Positions 1 through 6,099 of a DNA stretch of 6,609 nucleotides are shown here, one piece after another. The DNA is taken from contig CAJMNV010000106.1 of assembly GCA_905214825.1 (NCBI GenBank), positions 1 to 6,609 of the forward strand, read 5' to 3'. A model generated the notes under the pieces. It was not told the DNA's origin. It saw only the letters and a program-made list of their open reading frames with translations, and ran no database searches. Each line of letters starts with the position of its first letter. Position 1 is the stretch's first letter. The translations under genes and the position numbers were made by a program. This DNA comes from an uncultured bacterium. GTDB taxonomy: Bacteria; Bacillota; Clostridia; Lachnospirales; Anaerotignaceae.

Positions 1-442
1 ATAAATATAAAGTTATAATTAACATAATTAATAAATATAATATGGAGGAACTTTATGAAAAAATATTGAAAACAAAAAAATATAGTTTTTTATATAGTTT
101 GCACAAATATGCAAAAAAGAGGAATTAAAAATAAAATTTTAAAATATTTGAAATGTTTTATTTTGTTGAAAAATTAGGATTATATAAAAAGAAAATGTGG
201 TTTATATTCTCAAATATTTTTAAGTTTAAGGTAATAAAATGAAAAAGAATATTTTATTAAAACGTTACAAAATTAAATATATTATACAAAAAAATATTAA
301 AAATGTAAAAAAATATAACATTGTTATATAAAAAATAATAAACAAAATAGAAAATACAAGTAGCAAATGAGGCAAATAGCACTATACATCTTGACAATTC
401 CAAAAGGTTAAATCATAATAATGATGAGTAGTAAAGTGATGA
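1..442. other. AT-rich intergenic region without a convincing gene
   Basis: This stretch is almost pure A+T (48 G/C in the first 360 bases by hand count), against clearly higher G+C in the genes that follow. Stops are dense in all frames. Two weak coding candidates exist. One is a Shine-Dalgarno-led start at 55 (GGAGGA at 44-49) that stops after four codons. The other is a 30-codon Lys/Ile/Asn-rich frame at 239-331 with a weak AAGG at 228-231; its residues simply mirror the base composition. A small inverted repeat, TTTGCA (98-103) and TGCAAA (110-115), and a direct repeat GCAAAT (363-368 and 372-377) are present. The second sits just upstream of the operon promoter and could be a regulator site, but nothing proves it. 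No Rho-independent terminator with a GC stem was found. Confidence 0.7.
391..419 (+). promoter_or_regulatory. Sigma-A-type promoter of the mrp-like operon
   Basis: A perfect -35 box TTGACA (391-396) is followed by a 17-base spacer and CATAAT (414-419), one mismatch from TATAAT. The predicted transcription start is near 426. This would give a leader of about 38 bases before the preferred GTG start of mrpE at 464, but only about 17 bases before the alternative ATG at 443. It is the only clear promoter seen upstream of the first gene, and all genes in the window could be read from it. A duplicated GCAAAT lies 14-28 bases upstream of the -35 box. Matches to consensus are read directly; activity is inferred. 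Confidence 0.75.
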
Positions 443-450
443 ATGAAAAG

Positions 451-459
451 AAGGGGTGA
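451..459 (+). promoter_or_regulatory. Ribosome binding site deciding the mrpE start
   Basis: AAGGGGTGA is the anti-Shine-Dalgarno match AAGGAGGTGA with one base missing. It ends four bases before the GTG at 464. The same GGTGA-type site with the same four-base gap precedes the ATG at 4624 in this operon. The in-frame ATG at 443 lies upstream of this site and has no comparable sequence before it, so GTG 464 is the better initiation codon. Confidence 0.65.
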
Positions 460-463
460 AATT

Positions 464-928
464 GTGTACTATATTTTATGGATACTATGGTTTTTGTTTC
501 ATGGTAAAGTAACATTAGAGATTTTTCTATTTGGGTTATTGATTTGTAACGGCGTGTATTGGTTGATGTGTCATTATATGGAATATGACGTAAAAAAAGA
601 TATGAGATTGATTTTCAAATTACCGCTTTACATAAAATATGCATGTGTATTGATTTGGGAAGTGATAAAATCAAATTTGGCAGTGATGCGGATTATATTG
701 TCACCCGGTTTGGAAGCAGAGCCCGGTTTTGTTTCTTTTGAGACAGATTTGAAAACAGAAGTGGCAAGAGTGACATTGGCAAACAGTATGACATTGACAC
801 CTGGTACGTATACTGTTGCTTTGGAAGAAAATAAATATGTGATACACGCTTTGGATATGGCATTTACAGAAGATATATCGGAGTCTGTATTTGTCAAGCA
901 GTTAAGACGTTTGGAGGATAAAACATGA
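464..928 (+). CDS. mrpE: Mrp/Mnh antiporter subunit E (MbhA-like)
   Basis: MrpE is a small membrane subunit of the multisubunit Na+/H+ antiporter and of Mbh-type complexes; it sits at the periphery of the complex and is needed for stable assembly. The product is 154 residues from GTG 464 (161 if ATG 443 were used), close to the family's usual length of about 160. Two hydrophobic stretches lie near the N terminus (about 2-35), and a further hydrophobic segment around 53-75 leads into a soluble C-terminal domain. The family hallmark LANSMTLTPGT is at residues 105-115, followed by a short beta-like stretch ending in VIHALD. It is the first gene of the operon and overlaps mrpF by four bases (ATGA). 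The start was chosen from the ribosome site at 451-459 and the promoter position. The family call is firm; the start is less so. Confidence 0.92.
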   Translation: MYYILWILWFLFHGKVTLEIFLFGLLICNGVYWLMCHYMEYDVKKDMRLIFKLPLYIKYACVLIWEVIKSNLAVMRIILSPGLEAEPGFVSFETDLKTEVARVTLANSMTLTPGTYTVALEENKYVIHALDMAFTEDISESVFVKQLRRLEDKT

Positions 929-1239
929 TGCAATGGGTCAAAAGCGGTATTGAAGTTTGTATGATTATATTGAGTATTGGTACTTTTTTGGCATTTTTGC
1001 GTGCCATTCGTGGCCCAAGATTTACAGACCGTATTGTGGCAATGAACATGATTGGGACAATGGTAACTACCAGCATCTGTTTGTTGTCTGTGTATTTGGA
1101 CGAAGCAATGTTGATAGACGTTGCTTTGGTGTATGGTTTGTTGAGCTTTTTGGCTGTGGTTATCATTTGCCATGTGGTGACATTGCACCATAAAGGCAGA
1201 CAATTACATTTGAAACAAAAGGAGGAAGAAAAAAAATGA
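925..1239 (+). CDS. mrpF: Mrp/Mnh antiporter subunit F (MbhB-like)
   Basis: The product is 104 residues with three membrane segments (about 9-28, 37-57 and 62-84) and a charged Lys/Glu-rich cytoplasmic tail. It carries the family signature: Arg-Gly-Pro after helix 1 (29-31), then Thr-Asp-Arg (34-36) leading into helix 2, and a conserved Asp65 in the DVALVYGLLSF segment. In the known Mrp and Mbh structures MrpF packs with MrpG and MrpE, and its acidic residues have been suggested to contribute to the sodium path; that role is family knowledge, not visible here. Start ATG 925 overlaps the mrpE stop as ATGA and has GGAGG at 913-917 seven bases upstream; the immediately following ATG at 928 is in frame but less well spaced. 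Translational coupling to mrpE is likely. Confidence 0.95.
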   Translation: MMQWVKSGIEVCMIILSIGTFLAFLRAIRGPRFTDRIVAMNMIGTMVTTSICLLSVYLDEAMLIDVALVYGLLSFLAVVIICHVVTLHHKGRQLHLKQKEEEKK

Positions 1240-1541
1240 GAGAAATATTTGGTATGATATTCATTTTTATGGGTATTGTGGTTTTTTTGATTTCGCTTTT
1301 GGGCATTTATCGCTTGAAGTATGTGATGAATCGTATGCATGCCGCAGCAATGGGGGACACATTGGGATTTGGCCTTGTGGTATTGGGGGCGATGTTCTTT
1401 TCGGAAAATGCTTTTCAAATCGGGAAATATATGTTGGTGATATTGTTTTTCTGGCTTTCCAGTCCGATTGCATCATATATGATTGGAAAAGTGGAAATGT
1501 TGACAAACAAAGACTATGACGAAAGGGTGCATGGCAAATGA
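1236..1541 (+). CDS. mrpG: Mrp/Mnh antiporter subunit G (MbhC-like)
   Basis: The product is 101 residues with three hydrophobic helices (about 4-24, 41-56 and 64-83), the usual size and layout of MrpG. The family core is clear: Gly-Ile-Tyr-Arg at 23-26, Arg33 and His35 in NRMHAAAMGDTLG (32-44), and Ser-Ser-Pro-Ile-Ala at 75-79 in helix 3, matching the (T/S)(S/N)P(V/I)A motif of the family. It forms part of the small-subunit cluster with MrpE and MrpF in the membrane. The start ATG overlaps the mrpF stop (ATGA), with GGAGG at 1221-1225 ten bases upstream, and its own stop overlaps the next gene in the same way. Nothing appears missing or altered. Confidence 0.95.
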   Translation: MREIFGMIFIFMGIVVFLISLLGIYRLKYVMNRMHAAAMGDTLGFGLVVLGAMFFSENAFQIGKYMLVILFFWLSSPIASYMIGKVEMLTNKDYDERVHGK

Positions 1542-1804
1542 ATATGACAGTGAGTACAATCATACAGTTATTGTTGGTGGTATTTTTGATTGTGAGTGCA
1601 ATAGGTGTTTCTGTGGTGAAAAACTTGTTTATTGCCGTTATCATATTTATGGGATATAGTTCGATTATGGCAATTATATGGGTATTTTTGCAATCACCAG
1701 ACTTGGCAATTACAGAAGCTGCTGTTGGGGCAGGGGTAAACAGCGTTTTATTTTTCCTCACGCTGAAAAAAGTACACGCATTAAAGGGAACAAGGGAAGG
1801 CTAA
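1538..1804 (+). CDS. DUF4040/MbhD-type subunit, equivalent of part of the MrpA C-terminus
   Basis: The product is 88 residues with three predicted helices (about 5-25, 29-51 and 62-77) and a short basic tail. The segment SPDLAITEAAVGAGVN (53-68), with Asp55 and Glu60, is the hallmark of the MbhD family (DUF4040, the NuoJ-like domain). In classical MrpA this domain is fused C-terminally to the large antiporter domain. Here it stands alone, as in archaeal Mbh (mbhD). Its place between mrpG and the MbhE-MnhB fusion is also the mbh order. Start ATG 1538 overlaps mrpG by four bases; an AAGGGTG at 1523-1529 provides a ribosome site, and a second in-frame ATG at 1544 is possible. The stop shares its last base with the next start (TAATG). 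Family membership is well supported; the exact ion-path role is inferred from homologues. Confidence 0.92.
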   Translation: MNMTVSTIIQLLLVVFLIVSAIGVSVVKNLFIAVIIFMGYSSIMAIIWVFLQSPDLAITEAAVGAGVNSVLFFLTLKKVHALKGTREG

Positions 1805-2709
1805 TGCACAAACAAAAAACAATTTGGCAAAAATTGAAAGCGTGGGTAGATGGTGAGGAAACGTTGCTGCACGCTGATGATTACATCGCCAAAAGAGGAC
1901 AGAAAAAACCAAAACAAAAACGAAAGCATTTAGATTTTGAAGAATTGAAAGCAAATAAAACCATATATGGTTTTTTATGTGTATTGATTGCATCAGTATT
2001 TATTGCAATTATGTTGCTTGTGGTAACACAGTTGCCAACATTTGGTGACCCACAAGACCCTGCAAATAATGAAGTGATGGAGCGATATTTGGAAAAAGGG
2101 ATTGAAGAAACAGGGGCAATCAACTTTGTAGCAGGTATGATATTAGATTATCGTGCATTTGATACATTTGGGGAAGCAAATGTATTGTTTTTGGCAGTGA
2201 TAGGTGTATTGCTTTTGTTACAAAAAGATGAGAAAAATAGAAATGCAATCGAAGAAAGAGAAATTGCGGAAGATGATTTGTTAGAACATTCTGATTATAA
2301 ATCCATATTGACAATGGGGGCAAAATTTTTGACACCTATGATTATATTGTATGGCATTTATGTCATATTAAATGGGCATCTTTCTCCGGGTGGTGGATTT
2401 TCTGGTGGTTCTATCATTGGAGCAGGTTTGATATTGTATGCAGCAGCATATGGAGTGGATAAAATGCGTATGTTTTTGACATTTCGACGTTTTACATTTA
2501 TCAATGTAGGGTGTCTTTTGACATATTTTGCTTGCAAAAGTTATTCCTTTTTTACAGGGGCAAACCATATTGGACATGGTATCCCGAAAGGCACACCAGG
2601 CGATATTTTGAGTGCAGGATTTATATTGCCGTTGAATATTTGTGTTGGTTTGATTGTTGCTTGTACCATGTATGGATTTTATGCACTTTTTACAAAAGGA
2701 GATATTTGA
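1804..2709 (+). CDS. mrpB: MbhE-MnhB fusion, Mrp antiporter subunit B
   Basis: The product is 301 residues. Residues 1-53 are hydrophilic, with a strongly basic patch at 30-42 (eight Lys/Arg), and should lie in the cytoplasm. Residues about 54-142 are MbhE-like: a helix (54-76), a loop ending in LDYRAFDTFGE (114-124), then a helix (125-141). Residues about 160-301 are an MnhB domain with GHLSPGGGFSGG (191-202) and further helices to the C terminus. In Mbh these are two proteins (MbhE, MbhF); in classical Mrp the MbhE part belongs to MrpA and the rest is MrpB. The reading frame is open upstream to 1678, but ATG 1804 is the start: it overlaps the previous stop as TAATG and has GGGAAGG at 1794-1800. 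The preceding in-frame codons only shadow the DUF4040 gene. The fusion and its order fit an Mbh-like layout; the role of the basic extension is unknown. Confidence 0.93.
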   Translation: MHKQKTIWQKLKAWVDGEETLLHADDYIAKRGQKKPKQKRKHLDFEELKANKTIYGFLCVLIASVFIAIMLLVVTQLPTFGDPQDPANNEVMERYLEKGIEETGAINFVAGMILDYRAFDTFGEANVLFLAVIGVLLLLQKDEKNRNAIEEREIAEDDLLEHSDYKSILTMGAKFLTPMIILYGIYVILNGHLSPGGGFSGGSIIGAGLILYAAAYGVDKMRMFLTFRRFTFINVGCLLTYFACKSYSFFTGANHIGHGIPKGTPGDILSAGFILPLNICVGLIVACTMYGFYALFTKGDI

Positions 2710-2710
2710 T

Positions 2711-3085
2711 ATGGGGCAATTATTACTGAATTATTATGAAGCGGCTTCTGTAATATTGTTTGGCATTGGCTTTATGAATTTGCTACTGCAAAACAATTTG
2801 ATTAAAAAGTTCATTGGTTTGAATATTATGGATACAGCGGTGTATTTGTTTTTGGCAGCAAAGGGCTATGTATTTGGCAGAGTTGCCCCTGTGTTGAAAG
2901 ATGGTATCATTGATGCACAGTATTATATCAATCCGGTACCGGCAGGTTTGGTATTGACAGGGATTGTGGTTTCTGTCAGTGTGACAGCATTTTCTTTGGC
3001 ATTGGTACAGCGGTTATATAAACATTATGGTACATTGCATATGGACGAAATTATCCGCTTATCCAGAGAAAGAGAGGGCGACTGA
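2711..3085 (+). CDS. mrpC: Mrp antiporter subunit C (MbhG/NuoK-like)
   Basis: The product is 124 residues with three membrane helices (about 10-28, 33-52 and 75-100) and a hydrophilic C-terminal tail, the usual NuoK/MrpC architecture. Family features are LIKKFIGLNIMDTAVYLF (30-47) and NPVPAGLVLTGIVVSVSVTA (74-93), which matches the (D/N)P(L/V)PxxLxLTxIV region of MrpC. Asn38 sits where NuoK has its helix-2 Glu, as expected for MrpC rather than complex I. Asn74 and Gly79 occupy positions that are usually Asp and Ala, preceded by Gln, in well-studied MrpC proteins. The frame extends upstream to 2654, but ATG 2711 is right: it lies one base after the mrpB stop with AAAGGAGAT at 2696-2704. It shares one base with mrpD. 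MrpC bridges the small subunits and the antiporter subunits. Confidence 0.93.
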   Translation: MGQLLLNYYEAASVILFGIGFMNLLLQNNLIKKFIGLNIMDTAVYLFLAAKGYVFGRVAPVLKDGIIDAQYYINPVPAGLVLTGIVVSVSVTAFSLALVQRLYKHYGTLHMDEIIRLSREREGD

Positions 3086-4590
3086 TGGCAGATATTAACT
3101 GGATACAAAATATACCGTTTTTCAGTATTTTTTTGGCAATGTTTGGCGGCATGATTACACCACTTGTGAAAAGTGGAAATATCGCACATAAAATACATAT
3201 TTTTATTGCATTTACAGTATGTGTGATGTCTGGTGTGCTTTTATGGCACACTTGGCATTTGGGCGAGTCTTTTACGTTTATGATGGGGCATTTTCCTGCA
3301 CCTTGGGGAAATGAGTTGTGTGCAGGCCCTTTGGAAGCATTGATGGCTTTGACATTTGGTGTTGTGATGTTATTGAGTGCTTTTGGCGGCTTTGAATTCA
3401 TACAACATGATGTGGTAGTACAAAAACAAAAATTTTATTTTATTATGTTGAATACCATATTTGGTGGTATGTTGGCATTGGTGTATACCAATGATATATT
3501 CACAGCATATGTGTTTATTGAAATTATCACATTGGCAAGCTGTGCATTGATTATGGCAAAAGGAACAGCACAAGCAATGGTGGGAACGACACATTATTTG
3601 GTCATCAGTTTGTTGGGTTCTGGTACAATATTACTGGGTATCAGTATTTTATACAGTGTGACAGGGCATTTGTTGTTTCCACAGATGAAAGAACAGATTA
3701 TTACATTGGTGGCACAAGGAAAATATAATTTTCCTTTTGTAGTTGTGACAGGATTTATATTTATTGGTTTGGCGATGAAAAGTGCATTGTTTCCATTCCA
3801 TACTATGTTACCAGGTGCATATCAAGCGGCAGTGCCAACATCAAGTGCCATATTATCTGGTTTGGTATTGAAAAGTTATATTTTGTTGGGTGTCAAATTG
3901 ATATACAGCGTGTTTTCTGTTGATGTCATGTTGAACATAAAAATATTGGATATTTTGTTTATATTTGGTTTGTGTGGTATGGTGATGGGTTCTATGTATG
4001 CCATGCGGGAAACTAGAATGAAGCGTATGTTGGCATATTCTTCTGTGGCACAAATTGGGTATATTTACATGGGTATTGGCATGGGAACACGCATCGGTAT
4101 GGTTGCGGCTTGTTTTCATATATTAGCACATGCTGTGACAAAATCTATGTTGTTTTTATGCTGTGGGCATATGGTGGAAGATTGCGGAAACAAAGAACAG
4201 ATTTATTATTTGAGAGGGGCTGGACATCGTAATCCGGTGGCAGGTGTCGGTTTTACAGTGGGAGCGTTGTCAATGGTTGGGATACCGCTTTTTGTTGGTT
4301 TTATATCAAAATTGTATTTTGCAACGGCATCTATATTTGCCCCCGGAAAAATGGCGGCGGTATTGATTGTATTGGGCATTAGTATGGTACTGAATGCTAT
4401 GTATTTTGTGCCGTCTGTCATTGCAATATGGACACCAATCAAAAAAGAAGGAGAAAAAATAGAACGGATTTCTATTTCGCCATCTTTTGCTTTTTCCATC
4501 ATATTTTTTATACTGCTCAACATTACTTTGGGCATTTTTTATCATCCATTTATCAAAATTATTGAAATGGGTATTGTGTTGTTACAATGA
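3085..4590 (+). CDS. mrpD: Mrp antiporter subunit D (MbhH-like proton-conducting subunit)
   Basis: The product is 501 residues, the normal length for MrpD, a roughly 14-helix member of the NuoL/M/N antiporter family that moves H+ or Na+ through half-channels in the cytoplasmic membrane. The key residues are in place: Glu146 in helix 5 (YVFIEIITLAS), Lys232 in helix 7 (GLAMKSALFPFH), His239, Lys263 in helix 8, His349 and Lys353 (LAHAVTKSML), and Lys409 in GFISK of helix 12. The motif LPGAYQAAVPTSSAILSG (242-259) follows the MrpD/NuoN pattern. Start ATG 3085 overlaps the mrpC stop (TGATG) with GAGAGGG upstream at 3071-3077. After the TGA stop, TAA TAA follow in the same frame. It directly follows mrpC, the standard Mrp order, which together with the motifs separates it from the two later paralogues. 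Confidence 0.94.
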   Translation: MADINWIQNIPFFSIFLAMFGGMITPLVKSGNIAHKIHIFIAFTVCVMSGVLLWHTWHLGESFTFMMGHFPAPWGNELCAGPLEALMALTFGVVMLLSAFGGFEFIQHDVVVQKQKFYFIMLNTIFGGMLALVYTNDIFTAYVFIEIITLASCALIMAKGTAQAMVGTTHYLVISLLGSGTILLGISILYSVTGHLLFPQMKEQIITLVAQGKYNFPFVVVTGFIFIGLAMKSALFPFHTMLPGAYQAAVPTSSAILSGLVLKSYILLGVKLIYSVFSVDVMLNIKILDILFIFGLCGMVMGSMYAMRETRMKRMLAYSSVAQIGYIYMGIGMGTRIGMVAACFHILAHAVTKSMLFLCCGHMVEDCGNKEQIYYLRGAGHRNPVAGVGFTVGALSMVGIPLFVGFISKLYFATASIFAPGKMAAVLIVLGISMVLNAMYFVPSVIAIWTPIKKEGEKIERISISPSFAFSIIFFILLNITLGIFYHPFIKIIEMGIVLLQ

Positions 4591-4623
4591 TAATAAAAAC
4601 GAAAAAAGAAAGAGGGTGAAAAG
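4591..4623 (+). promoter_or_regulatory. Junction with tandem stops and ribosome site before the extra antiporter genes
   Basis: This is the longest gap between genes inside the operon (33 bases), and the coupling by overlap is broken here. The mrpD stop TGA is followed in frame by TAA (4591-4593) and TAA (4594-4596), so read-through into the next gene is blocked. GAGGGTGA at 4612-4619 is the ribosome site for the ATG at 4624. No -35/-10 pair is evident and no hairpin is seen, so the downstream genes are probably on the same transcript. Confidence 0.6.
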
Positions 4624-6081
4624 ATGCATGGAAACGGCTTGTTATTGTTTCCCATATTGTTCCCAATGTTGATGGGGCTTTTGATTGGGACACAAAAACA
4701 GGAACGACGGAGAAACGGCTTTGTATTGTTGACAGTATGTGTGGAATTTTTGGTTGTGTTGTATCTGTGTTTTGGGGAATATGCATTGACAGTATGGCAG
4801 ATGACAGATAAATTGGACTTGGCATATCACACAGATGATATGGCAAAATTTTTTGCGGTGCTGATTAGCGGTATTTGGATATTGGCAGCAATATTTTCTT
4901 TTTCTTATATGAAACATGAACAAAATCCAGAACGTTTCTTTTTGTTTTATACCATGACATTAGGGGCATTGATGAGCCTTTGTTTTTCCAACAACATGAT
5001 GACATTGTATTTGTCTTATGAATATATGACATTGTTGACATTTCCCTTGGTGATACATACAAAATCGGTTGATGCTGTGCGTGCAGGTATGAAATATCTT
5101 GGCTATTCCATATTTGGGGCAGGGCTTGGCTTGCTTGGGTTTTTCTTTTTGAATAGCTATTGTATCACAACATCATTCATACCGGGAGGCAGTTTAAATG
5201 GCTTGGCTGTGGCTGGCAATGAAATGACATTGCTTGTGGTATATTTGTTGATGATGATTGGTTTTGGCTGTAAAGCGGGTATGTTTCCGTTACAGGCTTG
5301 GTTGCCAACGGCACACCCTGTGGCTCCCTCTCCGGCTTCTGCTGTGCTTTCTGGTATCATTACAAAAGGCGGTGTCATTGCCATACTGCGTGTGACATTT
5401 TATTTGGTGGGGGCAGATTTTGTGCGTGGTACATGGGTACAAACAACATTGTTGGTATTATCCACATTGACAATATTTATGGGCTCTATGCTGGCATATA
5501 AAGAACGTTTGCTCAAAAAAAGATTGGCGTATTCTACGGTCAGTCAGGTGTCTTATGTGTTGTTTGGGATATTTTTATTACACCCCATTGGATTTTTAGG
5601 GGCATTGTTGCAAGTGGTATACCATGCCATTGCAAAAAATATACTGTTCTTTTGTGCAGGAGCTATGATTTTTCGTACAGAAAAAACAGTTGTCACAGAA
5701 TATTCTGGTTTGGGCAAAAAAATGCCTGTCACAATGACAGCATTTACCATTGCGTCACTTTCTCTGATTGGGATACCACCTGTGGCTGGTTTTGTGAGTA
5801 AGTGGTATTTGGCAGAATGCGGATTATTGCCTATTTCTGGCAGTATTGGCGTGGTAGGTGTTGTGATACTGATGGTCAGTGCATTGTTGACAGCAGGGTA
5901 TTTACTGCCGATTGTATTAGATGCATTTTTCAAAAAGGCAGAAGCGTTTGATACAGTCAAAGAGGCAAGTTATTGTATGACAATTCCTTTGGTTTTATTG
6001 TCTGTGGTGCTTGTTTTGGGGGGAATATTCCCGTTTTTCTTCATACAATATATTGGTGGCATCAGTGGTGTATTATTCTAA
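4624..6081 (+). CDS. Second proton-conducting antiporter subunit (NuoL/M/N-like, complex I subunit 5 type)
   Basis: The product is 485 residues, almost entirely hydrophobic, of the proton_antipo_M family shared by MrpA, MrpD and complex I NuoL/M/N. Visible functional residues are Glu133 in helix 5 (LYLSYEYMTLLT), Lys217 in helix 7 (GFGCKAGMFPLQAW), His231 in the LPTAHPVAPSPASAVLSG loop, Lys248 in helix 8, His334 and Lys338 (VYHAIAKNILFF), and Lys393 in GFVSK of helix 12. All the residues needed for a working ion channel appear intact. At this length it lacks the C-terminal DUF4040/MbhE domains of a classical MrpA, which are encoded separately upstream in this operon. It resembles the partial gene after it far more than mrpD. 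Start ATG 4624 has a good ribosome site at 4612-4619. The family is certain, but which classical subunit (MrpA- or MrpD-equivalent) it replaces is not, so no symbol is given. Confidence 0.92.
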   Translation: MHGNGLLLFPILFPMLMGLLIGTQKQERRRNGFVLLTVCVEFLVVLYLCFGEYALTVWQMTDKLDLAYHTDDMAKFFAVLISGIWILAAIFSFSYMKHEQNPERFFLFYTMTLGALMSLCFSNNMMTLYLSYEYMTLLTFPLVIHTKSVDAVRAGMKYLGYSIFGAGLGLLGFFFLNSYCITTSFIPGGSLNGLAVAGNEMTLLVVYLLMMIGFGCKAGMFPLQAWLPTAHPVAPSPASAVLSGIITKGGVIAILRVTFYLVGADFVRGTWVQTTLLVLSTLTIFMGSMLAYKERLLKKRLAYSTVSQVSYVLFGIFLLHPIGFLGALLQVVYHAIAKNILFFCAGAMIFRTEKTVVTEYSGLGKKMPVTMTAFTIASLSLIGIPPVAGFVSKWYLAECGLLPISGSIGVVGVVILMVSALLTAGYLLPIVLDAFFKKAEAFDTVKEASYCMTIPLVLLSVVLVLGGIFPFFFIQYIGGISGVLF

Positions 6082-6087
6082 TGGAAA

Positions 6088-6094
6088 GGTGGAG
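6088..6094 (+). promoter_or_regulatory. Ribosome binding site of the third antiporter subunit
   Basis: GGTGGAG lies five bases before ATG 6100. It is embedded in a five-codon frame (ATG 6081, overlapping the previous stop as TAATG, ending at TGA 6096-6098), so ribosomes finishing the upstream gene could reinitiate and be handed on. The site itself is clear; the relay idea is inference. Confidence 0.6.
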
Positions 6095-6099
6095 ATGAT

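Noticed and set aside
98..115. Inverted repeat TTTGCA / TGCAAA with a six-base loop
   Set aside because: Only six base pairs, mostly A-T, not followed by a T-run and far from the operon promoter; expected by chance in such sequence.
239..331. 30-codon Lys/Ile/Asn-rich frame with a weak AAGG upstream
   Set aside because: The amino acids are those forced by about 87% A+T, there is no membrane or domain pattern, and the ribosome site is poor.
628..1761. Long open frames on the - strand (up to 191 codons) opposite mrpE, mrpF, mrpG and the DUF4040 gene
   Set aside because: They lie antisense to genes with clear family motifs, are rich in His/Asn/Cys/Lys of no recognisable family, and arise because the + strand codon preference rarely produces antisense stops.
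1678..1803. Upstream extension of the mrpB frame by 42 codons
   Set aside because: It overlaps the DUF4040 gene in another frame, its residues resemble no MbhE N terminus, and ATG 1804 has both a stop overlap and a good ribosome site.
2654..2710. Upstream extension of the mrpC frame by 19 codons
   Set aside because: It lies inside the end of mrpB, while ATG 2711 has AAAGGAGAT at the proper distance and gives the normal MrpC N terminus.
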